Assembly (NCBI RefSeq): GCF_000235425.2
Contig: NZ_KI912266.1
Coordinates: 1,457,900 to 1,521,899, forward strand
Source of the DNA: Pseudofrankia saprophytica
Lineage (GTDB): Bacteria; Actinomycetota; Actinomycetes; Frankiales; Frankiaceae
Length of the DNA: 64,000 nucleotides
Direction: 5' to 3'
This document shows, piece by piece, positions 62,821-64,000 of this stretch. The notes beneath the pieces were generated by a model that did not search any database, had not been told where the DNA came from, and worked only from the letters and a program-made list of their open reading frames with translations. The translations under genes and the position numbers were made by a program. Within the stretch, counting starts at the first letter, position 1, and the number at the start of each line of letters is the position of its first letter.

Positions 62821-63539
62821 GCCTCGACGGTACCGGCGACCTCTGACACCTCTGGCACTTCCGAAGGCCTACGGGTTCCGCCCCACGGCCTTGTCGCCGT
62901 CGCCTGTTCACGCAGAGTGAAGTCCAGGATTGGCTGCCGGGTCAGACAGGCTCGGGCGTGCCGGTCGGCGTTGATCCTCGATCCGGACGTTGGTGGGGCG
63001 GCGCGACCGATGGTGAGGGCCAATCGGTGAAAAAGGTGGCAATCGTTGGGAAAGGGGCAATCGAGAGGTAAGGGGCCGTCGTAGGTGGATGGTTGCGGTC
63101 GCGTGGGCTGTGGGTGGGTCGGTGTTTCCCGCCGCCGGTTCTCGTCGGGTCGCGGGCGGACTGGCCGTCGGCTGGACCCCCCACGAGCACATCGCGGATG
63201 TGCATAAGCGCTGGTCGAGCGCTCTCAACGCGCTCGCGTAGGCATGTTGCCGTTATGTGTGCCCCTTGGTCGCGCTCCCCTTACCCCTTCGCCAGCGCGG
63301 GGTAACGTGCCTCAACCGGCATAGCCAGCCAGCGCGTCGCACAGCCCGCCGACGCCCGACACGACCCGAACTGACCCAGAGTCCCTAGGCCCGGCCGCTC
63401 ACCCGGCTCTCCGGTCCGACGTCCACCCGCCACGCGGCCAGCGGCTCCACCCACGCACCTCGGTCCATTCGCGCGAGGGCGCGGACATGGCGTCCAGGCC
63501 CACCCGCGAAGGCAGCACGAAGGAAGGAGGCGAGACTCC
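62821..63539. other. 719-base gene-free region upstream of the right-edge gene
   Basis: No frame here has protein character. It holds three iteron-like repeats (63021-63075, listed separately), an AT-rich stretch at about 63235-63300 (ATGTTGCCGTTATG) and the ribosome site AAGGAAGGAGG (63520-63530) of the gene at 63540. The AlkB promoter should lie in its left part. Confidence 0.45.
63021..63075 (+). repeat. Three tandem 18-19 bp iteron-like repeats
   Basis: CAATCGGTGAAAAAGGTGG (63021-63039), CAATCGTTGGGAAAGGGG (63040-63057) and CAATCGAGAGGTAAGGGG (63058-63075) follow head to tail. The block CAATCG and the closing AAGG-GG are constant. Such spacing is close to two helical turns, as in replication iterons or regulator arrays. 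Confidence 0.7.
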
Positions 63540-64000
63540 GTGGCGACCGACCCGATGCGTCAGCTCCCGCTCCCCGGGGTCCTCGTCCTGGTTTCCACCC
63601 CGCCTTCCGGTGCCATCGTCGCGGACAACGTGGGCTGGCAGCGCGCCGTCGCGCAGGCGGGCCTGCCGCCCGCGACCAAGCTGGTCGCGCTCATCCTGGC
63701 GAGCCACGTCGAACCGGCCAGCGGTGCCGATCCGCAGCTGCCGGCGGGCTCCGCCGTCTGCGCGCCTGGCCTGCGGGTGCTGGTGACACAGACCAAGTAC
63801 AGCCGGACCCACGTCCAGCGCCAGCTCGCGCTGTTGCGCAGGCTGGGCTGGCTCACCTCGGTCGGCCGGCCCGCGGCCGGCCGACCGGCGCGGTTCGTGT
63901 TGACGCTGCCGGCGGAGGTCGCCCGCCGCGCCGGAGTGGGACTGGCCGAGCCAGCCGCGCGGGCCAAGGCCGGGGACGCCGATCGCGCCCGGCCGGCCGC
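63540..64000 (+). CDS. Winged-helix-type protein (right-edge partial)
   Basis: The frame is open from GTG 63540 to the window end, 153 residues so far. VGWQRAVAQAGLPPATKLVALILASHV followed by TKYSRTHVQRQLALLRRLGWLTSVGRPAAGRPARFVLTLP reads as a helix-turn-helix/winged-helix domain similar to those of plasmid or phage replication-initiator-like and regulatory proteins. GGAGG eight bases before the GTG is a good ribosome site. The rest of the gene is outside the window, so its length and class are open. Confidence 0.7.
   Translation, partial: MATDPMRQLPLPGVLVLVSTPPSGAIVADNVGWQRAVAQAGLPPATKLVALILASHVEPASGADPQLPAGSAVCAPGLRVLVTQTKYSRTHVQRQLALLRRLGWLTSVGRPAAGRPARFVLTLPAEVARRAGVGLAEPAARAKAGDADRARPA

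Noticed and set aside
62908..63228. 106-codon minus-strand frame in the right-hand spacer
   Set aside because: Pro/Arg/Thr-rich with no motif, and it runs through the iteron-like repeats.

Overview
The window is very GC-rich DNA with many GTG starts, GTGA/ATGA gene overlaps, perfect hairpin terminators without U-tracts, and actinobacterial families (DUF1918, GPP34, DUF4232, Ser/Thr kinase with extracellular domain). It is chromosomal DNA of a filamentous high-GC actinomycete, probably a Frankia relative; the genus is inferred from gene style only. No rRNA, tRNA, CRISPR array, transposase or complete prophage was seen.

Layout. 0-13 kb: small regulator-plus-target units: a TetR-controlled quinone-oxidoreductase-like enzyme, an HTH protein, a membrane Ser/Thr kinase, an alpha/beta hydrolase, a TetR-ABC exporter operon, a DUF308 membrane protein, an OsmC-methyltransferase fusion, and a VOC-ArsR-AHSA1 operon. 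13-38 kb: a cell-surface polysaccharide locus. It holds a deacetylase with phage-tail-like C-terminus, O- and FkbM-methyltransferases, Wzx flippase, Wzy-like polymerase, five glycosyltransferases plus a CgeB-like one, three genes for a UDP-N-acetyl-6-deoxy-L-sugar (4,6-dehydratase/epimerase, reductase, 2-epimerase), a hexapeptide acyltransferase, several SDR proteins, a Wzz/BY-kinase and a PP2C phosphatase. No initiating sugar-phosphate transferase is present, so lipid-linked initiation must be encoded elsewhere.

38-64 kb: housekeeping and accessory genes: DUF4232 lipoprotein, methyltransferase, GNAT and YjbR proteins, glycerate kinase, adenosine deaminase-like enzyme, an SPFH-RHH-GPP34 operon, MFS and MMPL transporters, a LuxR response regulator, a PGRP amidase, AhcY, a PAP2-type phosphatase, a thiolase, a calpain-like protease, AlkB and a truncated winged-helix gene at the right edge. 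A repeat of about 196 bp occurs three times (two copies inverted near 43 kb, one at 58 kb).

How the genes work together: in the polysaccharide locus, the - strand operon (29008 to 23293) and the + strand genes at 31127-33375 would make the activated amino-deoxysugar; the glycosyltransferases assemble the repeat unit, Wzx flips it, Wzy polymerises it, and the BY-kinase controls chain length. Most genes within each operon overlap by 1 to 13 bp, indicating translational coupling. The most unusual items are the OsmC-methyltransferase fusion, the calpain-like protein with a WXG-like N-terminus, the deacetylase with phage-like tail repeats, the SPFH-RHH-GPP34 operon with an overlapping-palindrome operator, the 196-bp repeat family, and three iteron-like repeats upstream of the right-edge gene.
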